Shown here one piece after another: positions 24,937 to 33,199 of a DNA stretch of 64,000 nucleotides. The position numbers and the translations under genes are program-made. The stretch comes from SIG589 sp045652465. GTDB lineage: Bacteria > Bacillota > Clostridia > Oscillospirales > Acutalibacteraceae. Position 1 is the first letter of the stretch; the number at the start of each line of letters is the position of its first letter. Location of the stretch: positions 20,252-84,251 of the forward strand of contig JAZRUI010000006.1 in the NCBI GenBank assembly GCA_045652465.1, in the 5' to 3' direction. Under the pieces are notes generated by a model, which saw only the letters and a program-made list of their open reading frames with translations, had not been told where the DNA came from and ran no database searches.

Positions 24937-24940
24937 TAAA

Positions 24941-26050
24941 TTATTTCGAATAGATAAGGTCGCGAATTTTAATTTGGTCAAGCTTTTTGTTGCCTGCAAG
25001 TGTGTGGGTCAGAAAAACTGCGGCAATTTTATTTTCAGGGTCGAAAAGTGTATAACCACCTGCGGCACCATCCCAACCAAACTCTCCAAGCGGAATATCG
25101 GGATTTAATTCTTGCGATATAAGGGTCCTGACGCCAAGACCATAGCCGTATCCAAAAGGTGTACGCCAAAAGTCTTCACGGTTTTTATCGGTTAAAAAGT
25201 CTTTTCTCATTAAATTAACCGATTCTTCGCTCAAAATGCGATTTCCGTTTTCACCCATTCCCAAATTAGCCATAGCATTTGCAAACTTGGAATAATCGAT
25301 AATATCGCTGATAAGTCCGTAACCGCCCGATTCATAAAGGGGAGTAGGACCGCGGAAATCAACGCGGGGTACAAGCGCGAAGCCGTTATCATCGCCTGCG
25401 GTAAACAGGTCGGCAAGATGTTCGCTCAAATAATCATCCAGCTTAAACTTTAGGTGCTTCATTCCGAGGGGAGTGAAGATGTTTTCGTTTAGATACTGAT
25501 AAAAGGTTTTGCCGCTTATTTTCTCGATAATGCAGGCTAACGCCTCATGCGAGCGGCAGGCATATTGCCAATGCTCGCCCGGCTGGAAGGAAACGGGAAC
25601 ATCAAGCACGGTTGCTTCATAAACCTCGCTTGTTCCTTTTTTAGCCGCAACGGCAGCTTTATAGCGCTCCTTGCCGGGGTCATAGTTAAGACCTGCGCTC
25701 ATATTAAAGAGGTTCCAAACCAAAATATCGCGTTCAAGCGGAACAATATCTTCGCCAGCCTTAACCTTTATATCCTTGAAATAAGGGAGATAATCGGAAA
25801 CGGGTGCATAAAGGTCTAAAAGTCCCTTTTCAACCAGCTGCATAGCCGCTGTGCAGGTTATCGGCTTGGTAAGCGAATAGATGTAGAAAGTATCGGTATA
25901 TTCGGCGGGGAATTTGTGGTTCGCATCGCGGAAGCCGCCCTTAAAGGAAAAGACCTCCTCATAATTTTTATAAAGCTTGAAAACAACGCCCTTGCCGAAA
26001 GATGACTCTACAAGGTCATCAAAATATTCTTTAAGTTTTTGAATATCCAT
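24941..26050 (-). CDS. Beta-lactamase-fold serine hydrolase (class C/EstB-like)
   Basis: 369 residues without a signal peptide, so probably cytoplasmic. The nucleophile motif is SLTK (59-62). The second motif is Tyr163-Ala-Cys where penicillin-binding relatives have Tyr-Ser-Asn or Tyr-x-Asn. The third is GWDGAAGGYTLFDP (about 330), with GAAG in the place of KTG or HxG. Such proteins are usually esterases, amidases or transesterases rather than true beta-lactamases. It is nine bases downstream of lacZ in the same operon, which hints at a role in glycoside or acyl-sugar use (inference). The ATG at 26050 follows GGGTGG. Confidence 0.8.
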   Translation of the reverse strand: MDIQKLKEYFDDLVESSFGKGVVFKLYKNYEEVFSFKGGFRDANHKFPAEYTDTFYIYSLTKPITCTAAMQLVEKGLLDLYAPVSDYLPYFKDIKVKAGEDIVPLERDILVWNLFNMSAGLNYDPGKERYKAAVAAKKGTSEVYEATVLDVPVSFQPGEHWQYACRSHEALACIIEKISGKTFYQYLNENIFTPLGMKHLKFKLDDYLSEHLADLFTAGDDNGFALVPRVDFRGPTPLYESGGYGLISDIIDYSKFANAMANLGMGENGNRILSEESVNLMRKDFLTDKNREDFWRTPFGYGYGLGVRTLISQELNPDIPLGEFGWDGAAGGYTLFDPENKIAAVFLTHTLAGNKKLDQIKIRDLIYSK

Positions 26051-26059
26051 TTTTCCACC

Positions 26060-29000
26060 CTAATTTTTAGCAAAAGTTCTTCCTTCTTCGGGAACATCAA
26101 CATTCTCAATGAACAAAGGCTTGATGCTGAATGCAAAATCAATGTGCTTATCATCCATTCTATATGCAGGATCGAGCTGCGGACCGCAAATGCCCGAGCC
26201 AACACCCGACTGCTTGTAATCAATATGGATAAAGGTTTCCTGAGCCTTTTTAAGGTCGCAGGCGTATTTTGCATTTTCGAGCATCTTAACGCTATAGTGA
26301 GAAGCAGTGAACTCGAAGGATTTCTCGGTCTTAAAGAGAAGTCCTCTACCCGCAATATCGTGACAAAGCATCCAACGAACGCCTGTGCGGTTGCCGTTAT
26401 CCTGCGGCTTGGAATAGGTGTTGTGCATATCGCTTACATTGGTGCGATAAAGTCCCATTCTCGCGTTATTGATAAGGTCGCGATAGTTTTCATCGGGACC
26501 CATACCAAGATAGGCAACCTTTTCAAAGCCCTTGGGCATGGTTATTTCCATACCGAAGCGGGGCAGCCAAAGCTCGCAGTTGTTGGAATAGTCGGCCGAG
26601 ATATCAGCCTTAATTTCGCCGTCAGCGAAGATGGTATATGTGATATATCCTTTGATGTCGGGGATAACCGAAACGCCGCCATGGGCAACATTGGCGATAA
26701 TAACGGCATATTCATCAGTAACCTCGGTTACCTCACACTTCATGCAGGTTGTAAATGCCTTATCGATGTTGAACATTTGCCATTTGCCAACATTCCAGCG
26801 GTCGTTATCGATAGGCGCGCGCCAAATCGAGAGGTCGTTTTGGGCGGCGAGGAATTCTTTGCCGCATTTTGTGATACTGTCGAAGAAGCCTGTTGCAAGA
26901 TTGAATCTATATTCAAAATCGCTGCCGTTTATGAAAGCATAGGGATAACCCTCGCGAAGCGTTATTTTCGAGGTTGCTTTAACATATTCGGGTGCAAGGT
27001 AATTAACGCTTTCGAGCTTGAATTCATCGAAGCCGATTTCATATCCCGCTTTTTCCCATGCGGTATCGTATTTTTGAACAAAGGAGAATTCGATATAATA
27101 TTCGGCGCAGTCAGCGGTCGGAACCGAGTAGTCGAGTTTTATCTCTTTTGTGGTTTTGGGTGCGAGAGTGATATCATCGATTCGGTTTTGTGCAACGGTT
27201 ATGCCATCGCGCTTAACTCTATAGAAGAGGGCAATATCGCTGCCATCCTTAAAGGAGTTGCGGTTGAAGAGGGTAACGGTCTTGGTTGCTTCATCAAATG
27301 CTTTTGCATAGATGGGCTTAATGAGGTTTTTATATTCCTTAAGACCCGTATGAGCAACGCGGTCGGGGGAGTTAAGACCATCGCAGCAGAAGTTGCCATC
27401 GTTGGGGAAATCGCCCCAGAAGCCGCCGTAAACGAAATAATCGTTGCCGTTCTCATCATACTGGCGGATAGAATGGTCAGCCCATTCCCAAACGCAACCG
27501 CCTATAAAGCTATCGTGAGCCTCAATATAATCGAGATATTTCTTTAAATCTCCGGGGCCAACGCCCATAGCATGGCAAAATTCGCAAAGGTAATAGGGGC
27601 GCTTTTCTTTAACACCGTTAACATAAGGCTTGGTGTTTTCGACAGCAACATACATACGGCTGATGATGTCAACAAGTTCGGTATCATCGCCGGGTTCTTT
27701 GTAATCAACCGATTGATGAGCGCCTTCGTAGTGAACAAGGCGGGTAGTATCATGGTCGTGGAAATAGCGCATACAAGCCTTGTGGTTTTCGCCCATGCAG
27801 GCTTCGTTTCCTATCGACCAAATGATAATCGAAGCGTGGTTTTTATCGCGCTGGAAGGTTCTTTCGGTTCTATGCAGGAATGCTTCGGTCCAATCGGGGT
27901 TGTCGCGGAGCATCTCATGGTGCATATTGTTATCGGTTCTTGTTCCGTGGGCCTCTAAATCCGCCTCATCAACAACATAAAAACCAAACCTATCGCACAT
28001 CTCAAGGAAAATGGGGGAGTTGGGATAATGCGAGGTGCGGATGCAGTTAATGTTATGGCGCTTCATTTGCAAGAGGTCGGCAATCATATGGTCATGCGGA
28101 GTGTAGTAGCCGAGGTCGGGGTGTGTATCGTGGCGGTTAACGCCGAAGAGCTTAACGGGTGTGCCGTTAATTAAAAGCTCGGACTTGTCGCTGATTTCAA
28201 CCTTTCTAACGCCAACCTTAATGGGGATAATCTCGCTGCCGCTTTGGAGCAGGAGGGTGTAAAGATTGGGGGTTTCGGCGTTCCATTTATCGGCATTTTT
28301 AACATCAAACACGAGGTCCTTGCCGCATTCGCCGTTTTGCTCGGCAACGAGGTTTCCGTTCTTGTCGAGGAGCTTTGCGTTAAACGCGGTATTACCCTTG
28401 GTTTCAACCTTTATAACCGAATTGGTGTATGTAGCATCAAGGTCGGTTGTAACGAAAACATCATCGATGCGCTTTTTATCGCGAGCCAAGAAATAAACAT
28501 CGCGGAAAATGCCGTTGAGGCGGATAAGGTCTTGGTCCTCGAGATAGGTAGCATCGCTCCATTTAAGCACCATAACGGTAACTCGAACCTTTTCTTTTCC
28601 GTTCAGCATATCGGTTACATCAAAACGCGACTGAAGATGAGCGCCCTTGCTCATGCCGACATACTTTCCGTCAACCCAAACATAGAAGAAGGAGGCAACG
28701 CCCTCGAAGGTTATGAAAACATCCTTGCCGCTGAAGGCAGCAGGAATCGAAACCTCGCGGGTATAAACGCCTGCGGGATTATTGGTGGGAACAAATGGCG
28801 GATTAGCAGGGATGGGATAGCAAGCGTTGATATACTGCGCCTTATCATATCCCGTTGTTTGCCAGCATGAAGGAACCGAAACCTTGTCCCAACCATCGGG
28901 ATTAGAGCTATCGGCGGCAATGCTTTGCGGAACATCGAAGGCGTTAGGATAGAATTTAAAATCCCAAACACCGTTTAAAAGCAAATAATCGGGTGATTTT

Positions 29001-29125
29001 GCATAGATTCCTTTTAATGCACTTTTTTCATCGGCATAGGGAATAAAATGCGCAAATTGTTCTATTCTGTTCTCTCCGGTAAGCTTAGGATTTTGCCAAT
29101 CAGAGGGGGTAATGATTTTAGTCAT
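26060..29125 (-). CDS. lacZ: Beta-galactosidase, GH2 LacZ type
   Basis: 1021 residues, the same length class as E. coli LacZ (1024). N-terminal sugar-binding and jelly-roll domains lead to the TIM barrel. The acid/base Glu is at about 441 in IIIWSIGNEACMG and the nucleophile at about 515 in YYLCEFCHAMG; HDTHPDLGY and RTSHYPN are also LacZ-like. The C-terminal small-chain domain is present (RFGMEITMPKGFEKVAYLGM). No signal peptide, so intracellular. AGGAGTG precedes the ATG at 29125. First gene of an operon with the serine hydrolase; a divergent AraC regulator suggests substrate induction. Confidence 0.95.
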   Translation of the reverse strand: MTKIITPSDWQNPKLTGENRIEQFAHFIPYADEKSALKGIYAKSPDYLLLNGVWDFKFYPNAFDVPQSIAADSSNPDGWDKVSVPSCWQTTGYDKAQYINACYPIPANPPFVPTNNPAGVYTREVSIPAAFSGKDVFITFEGVASFFYVWVDGKYVGMSKGAHLQSRFDVTDMLNGKEKVRVTVMVLKWSDATYLEDQDLIRLNGIFRDVYFLARDKKRIDDVFVTTDLDATYTNSVIKVETKGNTAFNAKLLDKNGNLVAEQNGECGKDLVFDVKNADKWNAETPNLYTLLLQSGSEIIPIKVGVRKVEISDKSELLINGTPVKLFGVNRHDTHPDLGYYTPHDHMIADLLQMKRHNINCIRTSHYPNSPIFLEMCDRFGFYVVDEADLEAHGTRTDNNMHHEMLRDNPDWTEAFLHRTERTFQRDKNHASIIIWSIGNEACMGENHKACMRYFHDHDTTRLVHYEGAHQSVDYKEPGDDTELVDIISRMYVAVENTKPYVNGVKEKRPYYLCEFCHAMGVGPGDLKKYLDYIEAHDSFIGGCVWEWADHSIRQYDENGNDYFVYGGFWGDFPNDGNFCCDGLNSPDRVAHTGLKEYKNLIKPIYAKAFDEATKTVTLFNRNSFKDGSDIALFYRVKRDGITVAQNRIDDITLAPKTTKEIKLDYSVPTADCAEYYIEFSFVQKYDTAWEKAGYEIGFDEFKLESVNYLAPEYVKATSKITLREGYPYAFINGSDFEYRFNLATGFFDSITKCGKEFLAAQNDLSIWRAPIDNDRWNVGKWQMFNIDKAFTTCMKCEVTEVTDEYAVIIANVAHGGVSVIPDIKGYITYTIFADGEIKADISADYSNNCELWLPRFGMEITMPKGFEKVAYLGMGPDENYRDLINNARMGLYRTNVSDMHNTYSKPQDNGNRTGVRWMLCHDIAGRGLLFKTEKSFEFTASHYSVKMLENAKYACDLKKAQETFIHIDYKQSGVGSGICGPQLDPAYRMDDKHIDFAFSIKPLFIENVDVPEEGRTFAKN

Positions 29126-29222
29126 AATATCACTCCTGTGCGTGTTTTAAATAATTATATATTAACAAATCATTATATGGAATGAACAAATCGAAATTTT
29201 TGCACAAAACGAAACTAATTAT
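29126..29222 (-). promoter_or_regulatory. lacZ control region
   Basis: On the minus strand TATAAT (29177-29172) and a second TATAAT-like box nearer lacZ are visible, but neither has a good -35 box. This fits a promoter needing an activator such as the divergent AraC protein (inference). No clear direct-repeat operator was recognised. Confidence 0.4.
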
Positions 29223-29251
29223 TTGACATTGTTGCTCTTAAAAGGTATAAT
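29223..29251 (+). promoter_or_regulatory. Consensus promoter of the AraC-family gene
   Basis: TTGACA, 17 bp, TATAAT, only 17 bases from the -10 to the start codon, so the leader is very short. Confidence 0.75.
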
Positions 29252-29268
29252 ATTCTTGGTGATGTGAA

Positions 29269-30132
29269 ATGTATTCCAATTCAGGACATATTGATTTAAG
29301 CCTTAGAAAATATGATAGAGCTTTTGTTGATTTAAGCAAGGATTTAATAGTTGGCTCGAGCGGTCAAACCTTCCTAAAGGCGGGTATGGCTAAGCATTCA
29401 ACCCAGCGCGAGAATGGCCGCGAGGATTATCAGCTTTTATATTTATCAAAAGGGGAATATCGCTTTATTTTTGATGGCAAAGAGGAGCGCGTTTTCCCCG
29501 GTATGATGGTCATTTATAAGCCCGGCGAGATGCAGGAATATTATATGGCGGGCGAGGGCGATATTGAGATTTTTTGGACCCATTTTACGGGCTACGATTG
29601 CGAGAATTATCTTAAGGAGCTCGGATTTGATAAAAGCGGCGTTTATACCGTTGGCTCAAACGAAAAATTCCTTATTCTCTATAAATGGATAATCAAAGAG
29701 CTTCAGCTTAAGCGCGAGAATTATATAAATATCGCAACAGGATATTTCAAACAGCTTTTATGTCTTATGTCGCGCAATTATCATTCGGATGCCGAGAAGA
29801 ACAGCGAAACGCATTTCGCTGAGGCGGCGATGCTCTTTTTCTATCGCAACTTTAACCAAAACATTTCTATTGATGAATATGCACTCTCTCAAAACATAAC
29901 TCCGTGCTGGCTTCGCCGTTGTTTTAAAAAGCATACCGGTGTTTCTCCGCAGCAGTTTATTAACGATATTCGATTATCCTATGCTCGCGAATTATTGCTG
30001 ACAACCAACCTCAAAATGTCTGAAATTTCGGAACGCTGCGGATATGAAAATCCCTTTTATTTCAGCCGAATTTTCACTAAAAATATTGGCTGCTCTCCCA
30101 TTCAGTTTAAGAAAAACAACTCCCATAAATAA
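29269..30132 (+). CDS. AraC-family transcriptional regulator (lacZ-linked)
   Basis: 287 residues. The N-terminal half is a cupin-like sensing domain (YLSKGEYRFIFDGKEERVFPG and MVIYKPGEMQEY, about 60-95). The C-terminal 100 residues carry the two AraC helix-turn-helix motifs (ISIDEYALSQNITPCWLRRC; MSEISERCGYENPFYFSRIF) ending in SPIQFKK. It is divergent from lacZ and probably activates it in response to a sugar (inference). The start ATG at 29269 has only a weak GGTGATG site. Confidence 0.88.
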   Translation: MYSNSGHIDLSLRKYDRAFVDLSKDLIVGSSGQTFLKAGMAKHSTQRENGREDYQLLYLSKGEYRFIFDGKEERVFPGMMVIYKPGEMQEYYMAGEGDIEIFWTHFTGYDCENYLKELGFDKSGVYTVGSNEKFLILYKWIIKELQLKRENYINIATGYFKQLLCLMSRNYHSDAEKNSETHFAEAAMLFFYRNFNQNISIDEYALSQNITPCWLRRCFKKHTGVSPQQFINDIRLSYARELLLTTNLKMSEISERCGYENPFYFSRIFTKNIGCSPIQFKKNNSHK

Positions 30133-30140
30133 ACCTATTT

Positions 30141-30167
30141 CAAAACCGCTCCTATGGGGCGGTTTTG
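30141..30167 (+). terminator. Intrinsic terminator after the AraC gene
   Basis: CAAAACCGCTCC pairs with GGGGCGGTTTTG around TAT, followed by T-rich sequence. Confidence 0.85.
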
Positions 30168-30174
30168 TTATTTT

Positions 30175-30231
30175 TTCTACAAGTTTTTTGCCCCGTTTGT
30201 GACATATTTTATTGCCGCTGAAGGATATAAT
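30175..30231 (+). promoter_or_regulatory. Candidate Spo0A-controlled spoIIG promoter
   Basis: TATAAT (30226-30231) precedes the spoIIGA start by 26 bases. The best -35-like box (TTGTGA, 30197-30202) is 21-23 bp away, longer than the normal 17, as in the B. subtilis spoIIG promoter. TTCTACA at 30175-30181 matches the inverted 0A box TTCGACA in six of seven positions. Confidence 0.5.
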
Positions 30232-30257
30232 TGTATTCAAGAAGCGAGGCGAGTAAA

Positions 30258-31085
30258 TTGATTGTTTATGCCGATGTTTTGATCTTTTTAAATGTTATTG
30301 TTACATATTTTATCCTTTTGGCAACCAAGAGCATCGCAAAGGCCGCCGCCAAAACCTATAAGATTATTTTAGGTGCATTGGTTGGCGGGATATCCTCGCT
30401 CTATATTTTTTTGCCGCAGCAATCCTTTTTGGTGGAAATTCTTTTGAAACTGCTTTTCAGCGCGATAATAACGGTTATTGCTTTTTCCGCAGTCCCGCTG
30501 AAAAGATATATTCGAAGCGTTTTTTCATTCTATGCCGTTTCGTTTATCTATGCGGGGTTTATGTTTTCCTTTTGGTATATCTTAAAGCCAAAAGGAATGG
30601 TTATAAACAATGGTATTGTCTATTTTTCGGTGTCGCCGATTGTTTTGATTCTATCAACCGTTGTTTGCTACGGCGTGATAATTTTTGCCCAAAATTTCTA
30701 TAAAAGAAACGATTCCAACGCGCGAAAGGTTGCGGTTAGAGTTTCGCGTGGCGGCAGCGATTTTTTGTTCGATTGTATTGTCGATACGGGCAACAGTTTA
30801 AGCGACCCGCTTGGCAGCGATAAAATTATAATTCTATCCAAATCCTCCGCTTGCGAAATCTTTGGAAGCGAAGGGGTTGAAAAGCTGATTAGGTTATCAC
30901 CGAGTGCCAAGGAAAAGTTTAGGGTTTTGCCCTATAAAACTGCGCTCGGGAGCGGACTAATGCCCGCGGTTAAGGTTGATTTTGCGGTTGCCGAGAACAT
31001 AAAAAATCATAATGTTTTAGTTGGAATTTTAAACGACGAATTAGGCGATTTTAACGGAATAATTTCGCCTTCATTTTTTGATTAA
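30258..31085 (+). CDS. spoIIGA: SpoIIGA, sigma-E processing peptidase
   Basis: Membrane aspartic peptidase that removes the pro-sequence of sigma-E in the mother cell. About five hydrophobic helices fill residues 1-140, followed by the protease domain with the catalytic FDCIVDTGNSLSDP (about 172-185) and a GIISPSFF end. 275 residues. The start is TTG at 30258 (giving MIVYADVLIFLN, as in known SpoIIGA) with GAGGCGAG upstream. It is directly followed by sigE, twelve bases apart. Confidence 0.93.
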   Translation: MIVYADVLIFLNVIVTYFILLATKSIAKAAAKTYKIILGALVGGISSLYIFLPQQSFLVEILLKLLFSAIITVIAFSAVPLKRYIRSVFSFYAVSFIYAGFMFSFWYILKPKGMVINNGIVYFSVSPIVLILSTVVCYGVIIFAQNFYKRNDSNARKVAVRVSRGGSDFLFDCIVDTGNSLSDPLGSDKIIILSKSSACEIFGSEGVEKLIRLSPSAKEKFRVLPYKTALGSGLMPAVKVDFAVAENIKNHNVLVGILNDELGDFNGIISPSFFD

Positions 31086-31097
31086 GTGGTGTTAATT

Positions 31098-31805
31098 ATG
31101 CTGTTTTTGAAAAAACTTTTTGCGCGAATTTTAATTAAATTTGGCGTTTGCTCGGGACTTTATTATATAAACGGTCCCGAGGTTTTGCCGCCGCCCTTGT
31201 CGGCTGATGAGGAGGAGTTTTTATATAAAAACCATAGCGAAGACCCCGAATATATTAAAAATGAGCTGATAACCCATAATCTTCGCTTGGTTGTTTATAT
31301 TGCGCGAAAATTTGACACCGCAAGCGTTGGGGTTGAGGATTTGATTTCTATTGGCACGATTGGGCTTATCAAGGCAGTGAACACCTTTAATCCCGAAAAG
31401 AAAATCAAGCTTGCAACCTATGCATCGAGATGCATTGAAAACGAAATCTTAATGTATCTTCGCAAAACCGCCAATCAAAAAAGCGAGATTTCTATTGATG
31501 AACCGCTTAATATCGATTGGGACGGCAACGAGCTTTTGTTATCGGATATTCTCGGCAGCGATGTTGATGAAATCAGCCGCTCGCTCGAGCAAGAGGATGA
31601 GAAAAAGCTGTTGCATTCGCTCATTAAAACCTTAAATCCTCGCGAAAAACAAATTATGGAAATGCGTTTTGGTATGAACGGATATGAGGAATACACCCAA
31701 AAGCAGGTTGCGGATGCTCTTTCGATATCGCAGTCATACATATCGCGCCTCGAAAAAAGGATTATCCAAAAACTAAAAAGGGAAATCGAAAAAGCGGCTG
31801 TTTAG
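31098..31805 (+). CDS. sigE: RNA polymerase sporulation sigma-E factor (pro-form)
   Basis: 235 residues, strikingly like B. subtilis SigE. Hydrophobic pro-sequence (about 1-22), then YYINGPEVLPPPLS; by alignment the SpoIIGA cleavage would be between Tyr22 and Tyr23. Region 2 has NLRLVVYIARKF, EDLISIGTIGLIKAVNTF and KLATYASRCIENEILMYL; SIDEPLNIDWDGNELLLSD follows. Region 4 has LNPREKQIMEMRFGMNG and SISQSYISRLEKRIIQKLKR. The ATG at 31098 follows GTGGTG. No sigG gene follows, unlike in Bacillus. Confidence 0.97.
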   Translation: MLFLKKLFARILIKFGVCSGLYYINGPEVLPPPLSADEEEFLYKNHSEDPEYIKNELITHNLRLVVYIARKFDTASVGVEDLISIGTIGLIKAVNTFNPEKKIKLATYASRCIENEILMYLRKTANQKSEISIDEPLNIDWDGNELLLSDILGSDVDEISRSLEQEDEKKLLHSLIKTLNPREKQIMEMRFGMNGYEEYTQKQVADALSISQSYISRLEKRIIQKLKREIEKAAV

Positions 31806-31825
31806 TTGCTTTTCTTCAAAATGCG

Positions 31826-31854
31826 TTGAATAATCATTAAGCGTTTGATATAAT
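31826..31854 (+). promoter_or_regulatory. Promoter of the DUF1294 gene
   Basis: TTGAAT, 17 bp, TATAAT, 15 bases before the start codon. Confidence 0.6.
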
Positions 31855-31869
31855 AAGCTTGGTGATTTG

Positions 31870-32139
31870 ATGGAATATGTAATTTTATATTTGCTTATCA
31901 TTAATCTCATTGGATTTTTGATTACGGTTTATGATAAGCTTGCCGCTAAAAAGAAGGCTCGCCGAATAAGCGAAAAATGCCTGTTTATTTATGCGCTTTT
32001 GGGCGCGTCGATAACCATGTATGCAACCATGAAAATCATTCGCCATAAAACGCTTCATAAGCGCTTTATGATAGGTTTCCCGGTTATCATGGTGGCTCAA
32101 ATTTTGCTTGCGGCATGGCTTATCGATAAATTCGCTTGA
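31870..32139 (+). CDS. DUF1294 small membrane protein
   Basis: 89 residues with three hydrophobic helices. YDKLAAKKKARRISEKCLFI (about 21-40) and MKIIRHKTLHKRFMIGFP (about 57-74) match the DUF1294 pattern YDK...RI.E and RHKT...F. No function is established. Its stop codon overlaps the -35 box of the riboflavin riboswitch promoter. Confidence 0.85.
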   Translation: MEYVILYLLIINLIGFLITVYDKLAAKKKARRISEKCLFIYALLGASITMYATMKIIRHKTLHKRFMIGFPVIMVAQILLAAWLIDKFA

Positions 32140-32163
32140 CAACTAAATCACATATGCTATAAT
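32136..32163 (+). promoter_or_regulatory. Promoter of the FMN riboswitch-ribU transcript
   Basis: TTGACA, 16 bp, TATAAT; transcription would start just before the riboswitch. Confidence 0.75.
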
Positions 32164-32170
32164 TATTAAG

Positions 32171-32280
32171 TCTTCAGGGCGGGGTGTGATTCCCCACCGG
32201 CGGTTATAGCCCGCGAGCCTTTTTGGTTGATTCGGTGAAATTCCGAAGCCGACGGTATAGTCCGGATGAAAGAAGAACGA
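32171..32280 (+). promoter_or_regulatory. FMN riboswitch (RFN element)
   Basis: Highly conserved RFN blocks are present in order: TCTTCAGGGCGGGGTGTGAT, TCCCCACCGGCGGT, AGCCCGCGAGCC, the long P4-P5 part with GATTCGGTGAAATTCCGA and AGCCGACGGTATAG, and closing TCCGGATGAAAGAAGA. FMN binding would favour the terminator at 32293-32326 and reduce ribU expression. Confidence 0.97.
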
Positions 32281-32292
32281 AATTGTCGTTTT

Positions 32293-32326
32293 GCGCCTGT
32301 GGATTTTCCGCAGGCGTTTATTTTTT
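32293..32326 (+). terminator. Expression-platform terminator of the FMN riboswitch
   Basis: CGCCTGTGG pairs with CCGCAGGCG (one G-U pair) around ATTTT, followed by TTTATTTTTT, just before the ribU ribosome site. Confidence 0.85.
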
Positions 32327-32339
32327 GGAGGTTATTTTT

Positions 32340-33011
32340 ATGCAAGGAAAAATCGAAAACCGAAAATTGACCGTCACGGCGTTATTTTGCGCCATGGCAT
32401 ATCTTATGACCTTTATTTTTCATTTTAGAGTTTCTTTTTTAACCTTTGATTTGAAGGATGCCGTTTTGGCGATGAGCGCGCTGCTTTTCGGTCCGTTTTA
32501 TGGTCTTATTTCCGCGATTGCCGTTGCCGTTGTTGAAACCCTGACTTTTGGCGGAGATACGCAGGTTTACGGACTTATTATGAATATAATTTCGAGTGGT
32601 ACTTTTGTTGTTGTTTGCGGCAGCATTTATAAATACCGCAGAACATTAGGCGGCGCAATAACGGGTCTTGCCTTGTCGGTTGTTGCGGTGACAGGTGTTA
32701 TGATGATTGCAAATATATTTATAACCCCCGTCTATATGGGCTTGCCGACCAAGGAAATCATAAAAATAATTCCCAATCTCTTGCTTCCGTTTAACCTTTG
32801 CAAAAGTGCGATAAATGCCGCGGCGGCAGCGATTCTTTATAAGCCGATGACATCAGCCCTTCGAAAGGCAAAATTATTGGGCGGAGAGAAAGCCCCTCGC
32901 CATACGGTTAAGTCGTTCGTTTTGGTTTGTGTTTCTCTCGTTATCATCGTTTTGGCTGTTTTATTTTTAATCCTTTATCTTGAGGGAGCATTTTCCATTA
33001 TTAGAAAGTGA
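32340..33011 (+). CDS. ribU: Riboflavin ECF transporter substrate-binding subunit RibU
   Basis: 223-residue integral membrane S-component that captures riboflavin for an energy-coupling factor transporter. Five to six helices are visible; ALFCAMAYLMTFIFHF at the N-terminus, FDLKDAVLAMSALLFGPFYG and VPYMGLP-like TPVYMGLPTKEI match RibU-type S-components. GGAGG precedes the ATG at 32340. The upstream FMN riboswitch confirms the substrate assignment. A C-terminal extra helix (about 198-218) follows a charged segment. The EcfAAT module is not in the window. Confidence 0.93.
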   Translation: MQGKIENRKLTVTALFCAMAYLMTFIFHFRVSFLTFDLKDAVLAMSALLFGPFYGLISAIAVAVVETLTFGGDTQVYGLIMNIISSGTFVVVCGSIYKYRRTLGGAITGLALSVVAVTGVMMIANIFITPVYMGLPTKEIIKIIPNLLLPFNLCKSAINAAAAAILYKPMTSALRKAKLLGGEKAPRHTVKSFVLVCVSLVIIVLAVLFLILYLEGAFSIIRK

Positions 33012-33018
33012 TTTTCTA

Positions 33019-33047
33019 TTGACAAAATTCGACCATATGTATATAAT
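33019..33047 (+). promoter_or_regulatory. Promoter of the SAM riboswitch-metK transcript
   Basis: TTGACA, 17 bp, TATAAT, both consensus. Confidence 0.8.
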
Positions 33048-33072
33048 AATTTAGCAATAAATTAAATATTTC

Positions 33073-33155
33073 CCTTATCAAGAGTGGCGGAGGGACAGGC
33101 CCTATGATGCCCGGCAACCTGTGAAACAAGGTGCTAATTCCTGAAGATGAGGTTA
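33073..33155 (+). promoter_or_regulatory. SAM-I riboswitch (S box)
   Basis: Conserved S-box strings are present: CTTATCAAGAGTGGCGGAGG, GACAGGCCCTATGATGCCCG, GCAACCT and AAGGTGCTAATTCCTG. P3 is short, making the aptamer about 80 bases. The 3' strand GATGAGGT can pair either in P1 or with ACCTCATT (33163-33170), a clear antiterminator alternative. Confidence 0.95.
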
Positions 33156-33158
33156 TTT

Positions 33159-33189
33159 GCCCACCTCATTCTTGGTGGGCTATTTTTTT
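33159..33189 (+). terminator. Expression-platform terminator of the SAM-I riboswitch
   Basis: GCCCACC pairs with GGTGGGC around an 8-base loop and is followed by TATTTTTTT. Confidence 0.88.
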
Positions 33190-33199
33190 GGAGGTAATT

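Noticed and set aside
24941..26050. True beta-lactamase resistance gene
   Set aside because: No signal peptide, altered second and third motifs, and linkage to lacZ point to an esterase-like hydrolase.
26039..27547. 502-codon open frame on the plus strand opposite lacZ
   Set aside because: It lies antisense to a clear GH2 enzyme, has no family-like motifs, and arises from the codon bias of lacZ. The same holds for 28244-28870.
31806..32140. sigG expected after sigE
   Set aside because: The space holds a DUF1294 gene and the riboflavin locus; no sigma-G coding sequence is present in the window.
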